A stretch of DNA of 64,000 bases from Wolbachia endosymbiont of Litomosoides brasiliensis (lineage in GTDB: Bacteria > Pseudomonadota > Alphaproteobacteria > Rickettsiales > Anaplasmataceae), in contig NZ_WQMO01000003.1 in NCBI RefSeq assembly GCF_013366805.1, positions 1-64,000 on the forward strand, in the 5' to 3' direction. This document shows, piece after piece, positions 1-9,575 of this stretch. The translations under genes were made by a program, and so were the position numbers. How positions within the stretch are numbered: position 1 is the stretch's first letter; every line of letters begins with the position of its first letter. The notes under the pieces were generated by a model. It did no database searches. It was given only the letters and a program-made list of their open reading frames with translations, and was not told where the DNA came from.

Positions 1-109
1 TTTATCCAATAATTTTGATTTCAACGTTATTTAACCACCACTATTTTGCTTAATTCGGTATGGCTTCTTCTATTGTCTATCCGTTCCTTAGTATAGTGGA
101 AATTAGTAT
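1..109 (-). mobile_element. IS630-type element, terminal remnant
   Basis: This is the 5' (N-terminal) end of a transposase copy on the minus strand, cut by the window edge. It matches the ends of the other copies in this window, for example 3080-3190, and finishes in the terminal sequence AATTAGTAT, a mutated form of the family end AATTGGTAT. It lies about 90 bases upstream of iscS. Confidence 0.75.
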
Positions 110-199
110 GACAACGTTTGTACATCAGTATTTTATACTTGAGGTAAGATTATATCTTGAAAAAATTAATTTTTAGTGCTATGAAAAACTATAACTTCT

Positions 200-1471
200 A
201 TGCTTAAAACTTTTATACTGACTATGAATGTAGAAAATAAGAAAGCACACAGTGCTAAAGTGAAATTGCCAATATTTCTTGATTATCAATCTACTACTAA
301 AGTAGATCCTCGTGTTTTAGAGGTGATGATACCTTATTTTGGTAAGTTCAGTAATGCACATTCTCGCAGCCATTCGTTTGGTTGGGCTGCTGAAGAAGTA
401 GTGGAAAAAGCGAGAAGGCACATTGCTGATCTGGTAAATGCCGATAGCAAGGAAATTATCTTTACCTCAGGTGCAACTGAGTCAAATAACATGGCAATCA
501 AGGGTGTTGCTCACTTTTATAAAAATAAAGGAGATCATCTAATAACTGTTTGCACGGAGCATAAGTGCGTTCTGGATTCTTGTCGGTATCTGGAGAATGA
601 AGGATTTAAAGTTACATATTTGCCTGTTAAGCAAAATGGAATTATAGATTTGTCTAAACTTGAAGAGGCAATAACTGATAGAACAATTCTGATTTCAGTG
701 ATGATGGTAAATAATGAAATTGGAGTAATTCAGCCTATAAAAGAAATTGGTTCAATATGCAGGAAGCATAACGTATTTTTCCACACAGATGCTGCTCAAA
801 GTTTTGGAAAAGTTCCAGTAGATGTGAATGAAATGAACGTTGATCTCATGAGCCTTACTAGCCACAAAATTTATGGACCCATGGGAATAGGTGCGTTGTA
901 TGTTCGTAGAAAAAGTCCTCGTGTTAGGCTAACGCCATTGATTAGTGGTGGAGGACAAGAAAGGGGTATGCGTTCTGGAACAGTTCCAAGCCCTCTTGCA
1001 GTTGGTTTTGGTGAAGCAGCGCGTATTGCTAAAGAGGAGATGAAAAAAGAGGCAACTAAATTAGAAGAGTTGAGGGACATTTTATACAATAAAATAAAAG
1101 AAGCATTTCCTGATGTTGTTTTAAATGGTGATTATGAGAATAGAATTCCAGGCAATTTGAACTTAAGTTTTCCCTATATTGAAGGTGAATCTCTCATCAT
1201 GGCAATCAAGGATTTGGCGGTAAGTTCTGGTTCTGCATGTACATCTGCATCTCTTGAACCTTCCTATGTTATACGATCACTAAACAGTGGTAACGGCCTT
1301 GAACATTCATCAATTAGATTTGGCCTTGGCCGATTTACAACTAAAGACGAAATTTTATATGCAGCAGATCTTATTACTAAAAATATAGAGCGGCTAAGAG
1401 AAATGAGCCCACTTTGGGAAATGGTGCAAGAAGGAATAGATTTAAACACTGTAAAATGGGACTCTCATTAA
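200..1471 (+). CDS. iscS: Cysteine desulfurase IscS
   Basis: This PLP enzyme removes sulfur from L-cysteine and supplies it for Fe-S cluster assembly and tRNA thiolation in the cytoplasm. The aminotransferase class V fold shows TSGATESNN near the cofactor site, [10 protein letters not shown], the PLP lysine in SHKIYGP (K223) and the active-site cysteine in [15 protein letters not shown] (C347). The length of 423 residues fits IscS. The first in-frame ATG is at 200; an ATG at 224 (MNVENKK) gives 415 residues and is equally plausible, since no clear ribosome binding site separates them. The isc genes expected nearby (iscR, iscU) are not in the window. Confidence 0.95.
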   Translation: MLKTFILTMNVENKKAHSAKVKLPIFLDYQSTTKVDPRVLEVMIPYFGKFSNAHSRSHSFGWAAEEVVEKARRHIADLVNADSKEIIFTSGATESNNMAIKGVAHFYKNKGDHLITVCTEHKCVLDSCRYLENEGFKVTYLPVKQNGIIDLSKLEEAITDRTILISVMMVNNEIGVIQPIKEIGSICRKHNVFFHTDAAQSFGKVPVDVNEMNVDLMSLTSHKIYGPMGIGALYVRRKSPRVRLTPLISGGGQERGMRSGTVPSPLAVGFGEAARIAKEEMKKEATKLEELRDILYNKIKEAFPDVVLNGDYENRIPGNLNLSFPYIEGESLIMAIKDLAVSSGSACTSASLEPSYVIRSLNSGNGLEHSSIRFGLGRFTTKDEILYAADLITKNIERLREMSPLWEMVQEGIDLNTVKWDSH

Positions 1472-1474
1472 ATT

Positions 1475-2112
1475 TTGTGGTGGGTGCTTGTTCAAAGCAG
1501 GTGGTAAGCGGGGTAAGCTGTGCTGTAGTAATAATCTTTTGCATATATATAAGTAACCTTTCTGAAAAACCTTTATGGAATAAGCATCACCTGTGGAATA
1601 ATCTAAGTAAAGAGTTTTCTTGAGGTTATATAGGACTAACCCCATTCACGAAAAACCGTGATCTGGTTATCGGTGATGATTGGGTATTGTATTACCCAAG
1701 ATGGGAAGACAAAAAATTGGATTTATCTGATAGTCATAAAACAATTGGTAGAGTGGACGCTACTTATAGTAGGCTGTTGTCGTAAAATTTGCTTAGCAAT
1801 AGATAATGTGCTATATGCAATAAATGAAACCACGGTTATGTGGAAAAAGGAGTTAAAGTCTCTGGTGAGAGAAAACTCTATAACTTTCAATGCTAGACTA
1901 GCAGTTTTAACTTTAGACGACTGCTTGTACTTACTGGACATAGAGAATGATAGTATAATCTGGTCCCTATCATAAGATAGGTCATGATGATAGTAATCAA
2001 GCGACAAGGTCAAATTGCGCATCTTCTGTAGTTATACGCGATAAACTCATAGTTCTGTTTTTAAATGGAAAGTTAGTAGCTTTTGGTAAAGATAGGAAAA
2101 AGTTGTGGTCTT
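1475..2112 (+). pseudogene. BamB-like PQQ beta-propeller protein, 5' part, broken
   Basis: Three-frame reading gives a decayed protein. The stretches VGACSKQVV (a possible lipobox), RWEDKKLDLSDSHKTIGRV, LYAINETTVMWKKELKSLV and LAVLTLDDCLYLLDIEND are joined only through stops and frameshifts. The alternation of 'LYAIN..T...WK.EL' and 'LYLLDIE...IIW' units is the pattern of PQQ-type propeller blades as in BamB, the outer-membrane assembly lipoprotein. The gene is cut at 2112 by an IS copy and its 3' part lies beyond the IS block from 3716. The family call is inference from blade-like repeats. Confidence 0.6.
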
Positions 2113-3190
2113 ATACTAATTCTCATTGTTAATATATCAAATAAGTTACATTGCAGACTTGTTTAGTTACGGAGTGAGAAAGGGAAGTAATAAATTTGCA
2201 CAAAGTGTTCTCAAGCAAAGCAATTGTATTACAGATTTTATTACGCAAAATGTTCTGTTTTATATACGATCAAGGTCTCTCAATAAGATTGAGCTCAGGT
2301 GAGTATGGTAGGTAGGTATATAATTTCGATAGTTTTAGGTACCTTTCCATTTCTTGGCTTATGCTAACTGGCATAATCCATAACAAAAAAGGCTTCTCGT
2401 GTTCTTAAATATTGCAATATTTGTTCAAGAAATATATTCATATAATCAGTGTTAACATTCGGTGCAAACAAGCTAGAACTCTCTCCATTTCTAGGGTTAA
2501 CTACACTATAGAGACAAGAACTTTATCTGCCTAATTTTACTTTAGCCTGTGTTTTAACGCTCTTTTTAAATCACCCGTGCCAACTTTCAAATGTGTGGCG
2601 ATTCATCGAAGAAAAATGACTCTTGTTTAGGATGCTTACTAATAATCTCATTAATTTTTTTAACTCTTTCTGTCTGCCTTTATCTTGTTCATTGTGAATT
2701 GATCTTGGCGTAATATACGAAAACTTCATTTTTTGCATGTTACTGCAGACTTACTGACATTCAAGCTAAATTTTCCTGGATTCTTATTTCTTTAATGGTA
2801 ATATTAGGGTTTCTTGTATCCATACTTCAACTTGTTCAAATTGACTGTGATTCAATCTAATTTTTCTACTAAGTTGAGAGAGCGAGCAAACAATTTTTCT
2901 TCTCTTCTAAATTTTAGGTGCTTTGTCCATGTGGTCAATGCTATTTTTGAAATGCACCATATTTTTGCTACAACTGTTATACTGTGCTTTTTTGCTGCAA
3001 TTATAGTATTTAGTTCTTTTGTACACATGTGTTGTTTCACACTTTCTCCAGCGTTTCTTTCGTTGATTCCACGACTTTTTCATTTGATAATTTTGATTTC
3101 AACGCTATTTAAACCTCGCTACTTTGCTTACTTCAGTATGGTTTCTTTTCCATTATTGTCTATCCGTTTCTTTTAAATGGGAATTAGTAT
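2113..3190 (-). mobile_element. IS630-type element, full-length but decayed copy
   Basis: This copy of about 1,080 bases has ends ATACTAATTCTCATT and AATTAGTAT. The minus strand encodes a broken IS630-family (DDE) transposase: N-terminal helix-turn-helix pieces (AVIAAKKHSITVVAKIW) and a degraded C-terminal region. Stops and frameshifts occur throughout, so it cannot make a transposase. It splits the BamB-like gene. Confidence 0.85.
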
Positions 3191-3715
3191 AAGCATCCTG
3201 AACAAGAGTTATTCATCCTTGATGAATTGCGGTTTGGCACACATTCGAAAGTTGGAACGGGGGTTTAAAAAGAGCGTTAAAACACAGGCTAAAGTAAAAT
3301 TAGGCAGATAAAGTTCTTGTCTCTATAGTGTAGTTAATCCTAGAAATGGAGAGAATTTTGGCTTATTTGTACCGAGTGTTGACACTGATTGTATACATGT
3401 ATTTTAAAACAAATGTCACAATATTTAAGGACATGAGAAGCCTTTCTTGTCATGGCTTGTGCTAGTTGGAATAAGTTAAAAGATTTAAAGACACCTAAAG
3501 ATATTGAGATTATATACCTAACATACTCACCTGAATTCAATCCTGTTGAGAGACTTTGGTTGTATATAAAACAGAGCATTTTGCGTAATAAAGTCTGTAA
3601 TGCAATTACTTTGCTTGGGAGTGCTTTGTGCAAATTTATTACTTCTCTTTTTCACTATGCAATTAAACAACTCTACAGTATCACTTATTTGACCTATTGA
3701 TAATGAAAATTGGTG
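3191..3715 (+). mobile_element. IS630-type element, 3' half only
   Basis: Directly abutting the preceding minus-strand copy is the 3' half of a second copy in the opposite orientation, without its 5' half. It reads TYSPEFNPVERLWLYIKQSI, close to the IS630 signature 'PYSPxLNPIE' around the last catalytic acid. Its right end is a mutated terminal repeat at 3703-3715. Together with the minus copy it forms an element whose two outer arms are inverted repeats of about 0.5 kb. Confidence 0.8.
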
Positions 3716-4331
3716 TTATAAGTTACCTTCTACAAATATTTTAAACACTCAACTTACGGATGTGCAACTACTCCGGTAGTAAAGCTTAACATATTAATAG
3801 CAACAAGTAACTTGCTGTTGTTGCAGTTAATATAGAATTAGGAAATCTTTTATGGTAATAGCCTATGCAAGGCGAAAAATATCAGTGATGTGATTATGTG
3901 GGGAATACGCAGGGGGCGGTTATCTACAACATCATATAAGGATATGAATAGTAACAAATTTTTTTATGATAAACACAAAAAATGAGATTATGAAAATTGC
4001 GCTCACTGGTGGTCGGTAATTTGGAGTGCTAACTTGGTAGTGAATGATGAACTGAGTGATAAGCTAAAAGACGTGTATTATACTAGGCCAGTATTATAAG
4101 TAGCAAGGAAATCATGTTTCTGTTAGATCAAGAGTATGGTAGGATAAAGGTGTGTGCCATCTTCCTGTAACTAGTTTTGCAGTTGGAAACTATTACTTTT
4201 ATGACTGAGAAGAAAAAGTGTGTATAAATGTATTGATCCAAGTATCAGCGGATGAAATGTTATAGGTAATAAGGGAGTGATATTTTTACCATAGCTAGTG
4301 CAACACTACACTGTGCTGCTAATAAGTAGCA
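3716..4331 (+). pseudogene. BamB-like propeller protein, 3' part, broken
   Basis: Fragments in shifting frames read GNTQGAVIYNII, LRSLVVGNLEC and SKEIMFLLDQEYGRIKVCAIFL, with many stops. Position and strand make this the probable continuation of the propeller pseudogene interrupted at 2112. The sequence is decayed enough that a different origin cannot be excluded. The convergent surA gene follows at 4352. Confidence 0.5.
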
Positions 4332-4351
4332 TAAGTTACTTTAGTTATATC

Positions 4352-5512
4352 TTAACTGTATTGATAACTGACAGCTGCATTTTTACGTAAGTTATCCAAT
4401 AGCAAGTTGCTTTGTGTCATAATTTTTTGTTGATATATTTGCTGTTTAATCGCTTCTGTGTCTACTGCGTTATCTTTGATATCACACAACATCATTAACC
4501 TTACAATGCTATTTTCTCTGGATTCTATTATTTCATTTACACTTGTTTTGCTAAATAAAGCCTGTAAATTAGGATTTAAATCCCGCATTTTTATTTCAAA
4601 TTCTTTTGCGCTTGGCAAATTAAGGTTATCTGCCAATTCATCAAAGTTTAAGCAATTAACTTTTTGTTGCTTGAGGGTATCTAATAGGCTTTCTGAGTCT
4701 TTAACCACAATCTGTTTTAATTTTAGAGTGCTTTCCAGCATTGCATGATTAAGTTGTACTTTCTCTATTGCCTTTACAATAGAATAACCTTCACTGGAAC
4801 TGACTGGACCTGCTATGTCGCCAGTTTCTAATCCTTCTAAAATGCTCTTGAGGTTGCTTTTTAGTTGGTTTAAATTAACAGTTGCTTTGCGTATCTTTAT
4901 TGGAGCATCTGGAATGAAGCCGTCACTACTATTGCGTAATTTTTCTGCTAAATCTTCAGCTATACCGTAAATATCTATGTCTTTCTGATTGGGAATTACA
5001 AACTCTTGGAACGTGATAAGATAATCCGGCTTTTCTCTTTGTGCTTTTGCGTCGTTTACTTCCTTGTTGCTTATTTTAATGAATAGCATGATTCTTGCTT
5101 CAATAATTTTGCTCCACAAGAGCTGACATTCTATTTGCTTCTTTAAAATGTTAAGGTCTATATTGTGCTCTTTTACGTGTTGATCAACTTCATTGTCCTT
5201 GAGTTTAAAACTTTGAGTTAGGAATAACATGACAGCATTGTTTAATTCTTCATCACCTAATTTTATATTTAATCGTTGTGCTTCGTTGATAATGATAGTT
5301 TCATCTATTAGCTGCTTCAAAATTTGAAGCTTTAGTTCATTTTTATTAACACCGTAAGCGCCAAACAATGAATGTATCAAATTAATACGTTTTTCAATGT
5401 CTAAGTTTGAAATTGGCTCACCATTTACGTCTGCAATAATTTCAATTTTGACTGCAAGCAACTTAATTGGTAATATTATCAACAATAAAATTAATATTTT
5501 ATGCATAAGCAA
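4352..5512 (-). CDS. surA: SurA-type periplasmic chaperone / peptidyl-prolyl isomerase
   Basis: This is a predicted periplasmic chaperone that helps unfolded outer-membrane proteins reach the BAM complex. Residues 1-20 are a hydrophobic signal peptide (ILILLLIILPIKLLA). A SurA N-terminal domain follows, beginning VNGEPISNLDIEKRINL with helices ending near residue 160. A weak parvulin-like region lies at about 165-270, with GLETGDIAGPVSSSEGYSIV resembling the parvulin 'G.l.p.p..t..G.hii' ending. The length of 386 residues is typical. It sits tail-to-tail with a decayed BamB-like gene, so one outer-membrane assembly factor is kept beside a lost one. Only one clear parvulin domain is visible, so isomerase activity is uncertain. 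Confidence 0.8.
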   Translation of the reverse strand: MLMHKILILLLIILPIKLLAVKIEIIADVNGEPISNLDIEKRINLIHSLFGAYGVNKNELKLQILKQLIDETIIINEAQRLNIKLGDEELNNAVMLFLTQSFKLKDNEVDQHVKEHNIDLNILKKQIECQLLWSKIIEARIMLFIKISNKEVNDAKAQREKPDYLITFQEFVIPNQKDIDIYGIAEDLAEKLRNSSDGFIPDAPIKIRKATVNLNQLKSNLKSILEGLETGDIAGPVSSSEGYSIVKAIEKVQLNHAMLESTLKLKQIVVKDSESLLDTLKQQKVNCLNFDELADNLNLPSAKEFEIKMRDLNPNLQALFSKTSVNEIIESRENSIVRLMMLCDIKDNAVDTEAIKQQIYQQKIMTQSNLLLDNLRKNAAVSYQYS

Positions 5513-5734
5513 GGTTATTTAGTTCGTAATCAATTCTGTAGAAATATCAATATTGATACTAGCCAACTAGGGTGACCTTTAAAGATTTTTTGTAGGATCA
5601 ATATATTTGATTTCTTAATATAGCATTATTGTATTAATATAAATTAGCAAAGCAAATAAAAATTTTTAGCATTTTAAAATTAGGTATTTGGGTTCCTTGA
5701 ATGTAACATTGTTGAGAGATAAACTAATTTATGT

Positions 5735-7063
5735 ATGATGAACACGGACGAAACTATTTTCGCCTTATCAACCGTATTTGGCAAGTCAGGAGTTGCAGTA
5801 ATCAGGATTTCAGGTAATCGTGCGCTTAAAGCTTTAAATCATTTTCATGTTAAGAAAAATATTAAACCAAGGTTTACTACTTTGGTTGATCTATATGATA
5901 GTTCTGGTCAGTTGATTGATAATGGAATAGCAATTTATTTTCCTGCTCCAAACAGCTTTACCGGTGAAGATGTTATAGAATTGCAAGTGCACGGAAGCAA
6001 AGCAGTAATAAAGGTCATTTTTGAGGAATTGTCGAAAATTTTTGTCATAGCTAAACCTGGGGAATTCTCTCTCAGGGCTTTTCTGAATGGCAAATTTGAC
6101 TTAACGCAGATAGAAGGAATTGCAGATTTAATTGATGCTGAAACAAAGATGCAAGCTAAACAAGCAATTAAGCAGATGTCAGGAGAATTGGAAAGGCTAT
6201 ATAGTAGTTGGAGGCAGAGATTAATAGCAGTGCAGTCCAAAATTGAAGCTTATATAGACTTTCCAGAGGATGTTGCAACAGAAAGAAAGGAATTGGAAAG
6301 AGTCAGTAATGAGGTGCAAACTCTTGTGCAGTCGATGCAAGAGTATTTGAATGATAATAGACGTGGCGAAAGATTGCGTGAGGGTTTGCATATTGTAATA
6401 ACTGGCAAACCAAATGTTGGTAAGTCAACGCTATTTAATTTCTTGGCCAGGCGCGATATTGCTATTGTTTCTGAATATGCAGGCACAACAAGAGACGTGC
6501 TTGAAGCTCATATTGACATTGGTGGATACCCAATCATTCTTTCTGATACTGCTGGAATTCGTGAGAGTTCAGATCCAATGGAATTAGAAGGTATAGGTCG
6601 AGCGAAAAAGAAATCTTGTGAAGCTGATTTAAGGATAGAGCTATTCCCTTTTGAACAGCGTTATAACATTGATTGCAATGTTATGAGTAGTAATACTATT
6701 TACGTGTTGAGCAAAGCTGACGATGTTATCAATGATTGCGATGTAAAAGTTAACGACATAGATTTTTTACCTGTTTCTATTTTAAAAGGAATAGGCACAG
6801 AGAAGCTAATCTATGTGATTAGAGAAAAGATAGAGGAAAATTTTGGCTATGATAGGGATGTTCCTGTAATTACCCGGCAAAGGCATAGGAATTGCATGCA
6901 GAAAGCTATAGAACATTTGCAACGTTTTAATATAAACAATCCAATTGAGTTAATATCTGAAGACTTAAGGCTTGCTGCGTCTGAACTTGGTGCAGTAACC
7001 GGGATTATTAATGTTGAAGAAATATTGGATGATATATTTAATAGCTTCTGTGTAGGCAAGTGA
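5735..7063 (+). CDS. mnmE: tRNA modification GTPase MnmE
   Basis: With MnmG, MnmE makes the 5-carboxymethylaminomethyl group on U34 of several tRNAs. Visible parts are an N-terminal tetrahydrofolate-binding domain ([20 protein letters not shown]), an embedded G domain with P-loop GKPNVGKST (about residue 225), DTAGIRE (G3) and SKAD in place of the usual NKxD (G4), and the C-terminal motif FCVGK that matches the family's C(I/L/V)GK end with its catalytic cysteine. The length of 442 residues is normal. ATG codons at 5735 and 5738 are adjacent; the ATG at 5731 is out of frame. The gene stands alone and is followed by tRNA-Ser. Confidence 0.96.
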   Translation: MMNTDETIFALSTVFGKSGVAVIRISGNRALKALNHFHVKKNIKPRFTTLVDLYDSSGQLIDNGIAIYFPAPNSFTGEDVIELQVHGSKAVIKVIFEELSKIFVIAKPGEFSLRAFLNGKFDLTQIEGIADLIDAETKMQAKQAIKQMSGELERLYSSWRQRLIAVQSKIEAYIDFPEDVATERKELERVSNEVQTLVQSMQEYLNDNRRGERLREGLHIVITGKPNVGKSTLFNFLARRDIAIVSEYAGTTRDVLEAHIDIGGYPIILSDTAGIRESSDPMELEGIGRAKKKSCEADLRIELFPFEQRYNIDCNVMSSNTIYVLSKADDVINDCDVKVNDIDFLPVSILKGIGTEKLIYVIREKIEENFGYDRDVPVITRQRHRNCMQKAIEHLQRFNINNPIELISEDLRLAASELGAVTGIINVEEILDDIFNSFCVGK

Positions 7064-7110
7064 AACTTTTATAGGTTGTTTGAAATCAAATATTGTGATA
7101 AAAAAGAAGT

Positions 7111-7198
7111 GGACGGATGGCCGAGCGGTTTAAGGCACCAGTCTTGAAAACTGACGTACGTGGTAAGCGTGCCATGGGTTCGAATCCCATTCCGTCCG
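7111..7198 (+). tRNA. tRNA-Ser (UGA)
   Basis: Cloverleaf of 88 nt with acceptor stem GGACGGA / TCCGTCC and discriminator G, anticodon loop CTTGAAA giving anticodon TGA, a long variable arm typical of serine tRNAs, and T-loop GGTTCGAATCC. CCA is not encoded. Confidence 0.95.
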
Positions 7199-7382
7199 CG
7201 TGCCATGTATAGTAGATTTAAGTATGTTAGCCTATTTTTACCTATTTGGGCATGTGTGCCTATAGTTTTGCTGCGATGACTCAAAGATCTTCATAGAATG
7301 TCTGATCTATTTTATTTATTGGCACAAGTTTAACTTTCATATGTGAGACATTCTGCTGACCTGTATAGATTAAATACCCCTT

Positions 7383-7750
7383 ATACCAGTGCCCACTGTG
7401 CAAGGAATGGATAGACAATGATGGAAAAGAAGCCTTGCTGAGGTAAGTAAAGTAGCGAGGTTTAAATGGCGTTGAAATCAAAGTTATTGGATGAAAAAGT
7501 TATGGAATTAGCAAAGGAAACTTAGAAGAAAGTGCAAGATAATGCATATGTTGCAAAAAACTAGCTGCTGTATAGCAGCAGTAGCAAAAACATGTTGCAT
7601 TTCAAGGACAGCACTAACTGCATGGGTAAAGCACCTAAAACTTGAAAGAGAAGAAAACTGTTTGCCTCTTCTCAACTTCGTAGAAAAACTAGATTGAATC
7701 AGAGTTAATTTGAACAGGTTAAAGTATGGATACAAGAAAACCATGGTATT
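7383..7750 (+). mobile_element. IS630-type element, 5' part of an interrupted copy
   Basis: This is the 5' third of a plus-strand copy, with left end ATACCAGTGCCCACTGT preceded by TA. It stops where a minus-strand copy begins at 7751. The rest of the plus copy resumes at 8835, but roughly 300 bases of its middle are missing. No open frame survives. Confidence 0.8.
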
Positions 7751-8834
7751 ATACTAGTTCTCATTATTAGTGGGTCAGATAAGTGGCATTGCGAAGTGTT
7801 TAATTGTGGAGTAAAAAGGAGAGGTAATAAATTTACACAAAACGTTCTCAAGCAAAGCAATTATACTATGGACTTTATTGCGCAAAATGTTCTGTTTTAT
7901 ATACAACTAAAGTCTCTAAATAAGATTAAGCTCAGGTAAGTATAGTGATTGGTATATAATCTCGATGTTTTTAGATACCTTTAAATTTTTTGACTTATTC
8001 CAACTAGCACAATCCATGACAAGAAAAGATTCTCGTGTTTTTGAATATTGTGGCATTTATTTAAGAAATATATTCGTACAATCAGTGTTGACATTCGGTA
8101 CAAATAAGTTAGAACTCTCTCCATTTCTAGGATTAACTGCGCTGTAGAGATAAAAATTTTGTCTACCTAATTTTTTACTTTAACTGTGTTCTAACGCCCT
8201 TTTTAAATCACTCGTATCCAACTTTCCAATGTGTTCATCAAAGATGAATAACTCTTATTCAGGGTACTTGCCAATAGTCTTATTAAGTTTTTTTAAACTC
8301 TTCCTGTCTACCTTTACCTTGTTCATTGTGAATTGATCTTGACGTGATATACGAAAACTTCATTTTTTGCATATTATGGTGTATTGCAGACTTGCTGACA
8401 TTCAAGCCAAATTTTCCTAGATTCTTATTCTCATTTCTTTAATGATAGTGTTAGGGTTTTCTTGTATCCATACTTCAACTTGTTTAAATTAGCTCTGTTC
8501 AATCTAGTTTTTCTACAAAATTGAGAAGGGGCAAACAGTTTTCTTCTCTTTCAAGTTTTAGGTGCTTTATCCATGCAGTTGGTGCTGTCCTTGAAATGCA
8601 ACATGTTTTTGCTATAGTTATTATATTGTGCTTTTTTGCTGCAATTGTAGCATTTAGTTTTTTGCAACATATACGTTATTCACACTTTCTTTAATATTTC
8701 TTTTGCTGATCCCACAGCTTTTTCATTCGATAATTTTGATTTCAATGCCATTTAGACTTTGCTACTTTACTTGCTTCAGTATGGCTTCTTTTCTATTGTT
8801 ATCTATTCGTTTCTTATACAGTGGGAGTTAGTCT
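7751..8834 (-). mobile_element. IS630-type element, full-length decayed copy nested in another
   Basis: This complete-length minus-strand copy (ATACTAGTTCTCATT to a mutated right end near 8834) sits inside the plus-strand copy. Its translation is broken by many stops. It is the inner member of a nested pair. Confidence 0.8.
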
Positions 8835-9218
8835 TAGTACTAGAAATGGAGAGAGTTCTAGCTTATTTGCACCGAGTATCAATACTGGTTGTATGAATGT
8901 GTTTCTTGAACAGATTTTACAATATTTAAGAGCGCAAGAAGCCTTTCTTGTCGTGAATTGTGCTGGTTAGAATAAGTCAAAAAATTTAAAGGTACCTAAA
9001 AATATCGAGATTATATACCAATCACTATACTTACCTGAGCTCAATCTTATTTAGAGACTTTGGTTGCATATAAAATAGGACATTTTGTGTAATGAAGTCT
9101 GTGATGCAATTGTTTTACTTGAGAGCACTTTGTGCAAATTTATTACCTCTCTCTCACTCTGTAATTAAACAACTTTGCAGCGTCACTTATTTGACTTGTT
9201 AGTAATGAGAATTGGTAT
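8835..9218 (+). mobile_element. IS630-type element, 3' part of the interrupted copy
   Basis: The 3' part of the outer plus-strand copy restarts at the segment CTAGAAATGGAGAGAGTT and ends in AATGAGAATTGGTAT at 9218. The expected sequence between the 5' part and this point is missing, so the insertion was accompanied or followed by a deletion. Confidence 0.8.
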
Positions 9219-9575
9219 AAGTAATGTTAAGAATAATGATCAATAGCTAAATTTACAAAGTAAAAAAGGGAGCAAACTACCCATTGTGGCTGCTTCTGCA
9301 CTAGCAATAATAGGAATCGCTTTGGAGGTAGCTATTGCAGTTTAACTAGAAATGTTAGCAGTGGGAACAGCAATTGGGGTTTGTTTATCTTATTGTTACT
9401 GCAATCGTATACTATTGTGATGGGTCATCAAAGTTGCTTAAAATAGTAAAGTCCAAGAGGTTTCTGAAAACGTTCCATAACCCACTTCATAAAATCAAAG
9501 GGACCCATTAAAACATTTTTTTACTTTTCATCATATATTTCTCAACATATTATCTTTAAGTACTAATATAATAAT
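9219..9575 (+). pseudogene. Hydrophobic small-protein remnant in a 357-base gap
   Basis: Between the IS block and topA one frame reads KLPIVAASALAIIGIALEVA, a stop, then LEMLAVGTAIGVCLSYC, i.e. two short hydrophobic segments of a membrane protein. Beyond about 9,420 no frame continues. I recognise no family; this is probably a truncated relic. Confidence 0.35.

Noticed and set aside
2814-3176. 120-codon hydrophobic plus-strand frame
   Set aside because: This is the antisense of the IS630 transposase N-terminal region; the same shadow recurs at other IS copies.
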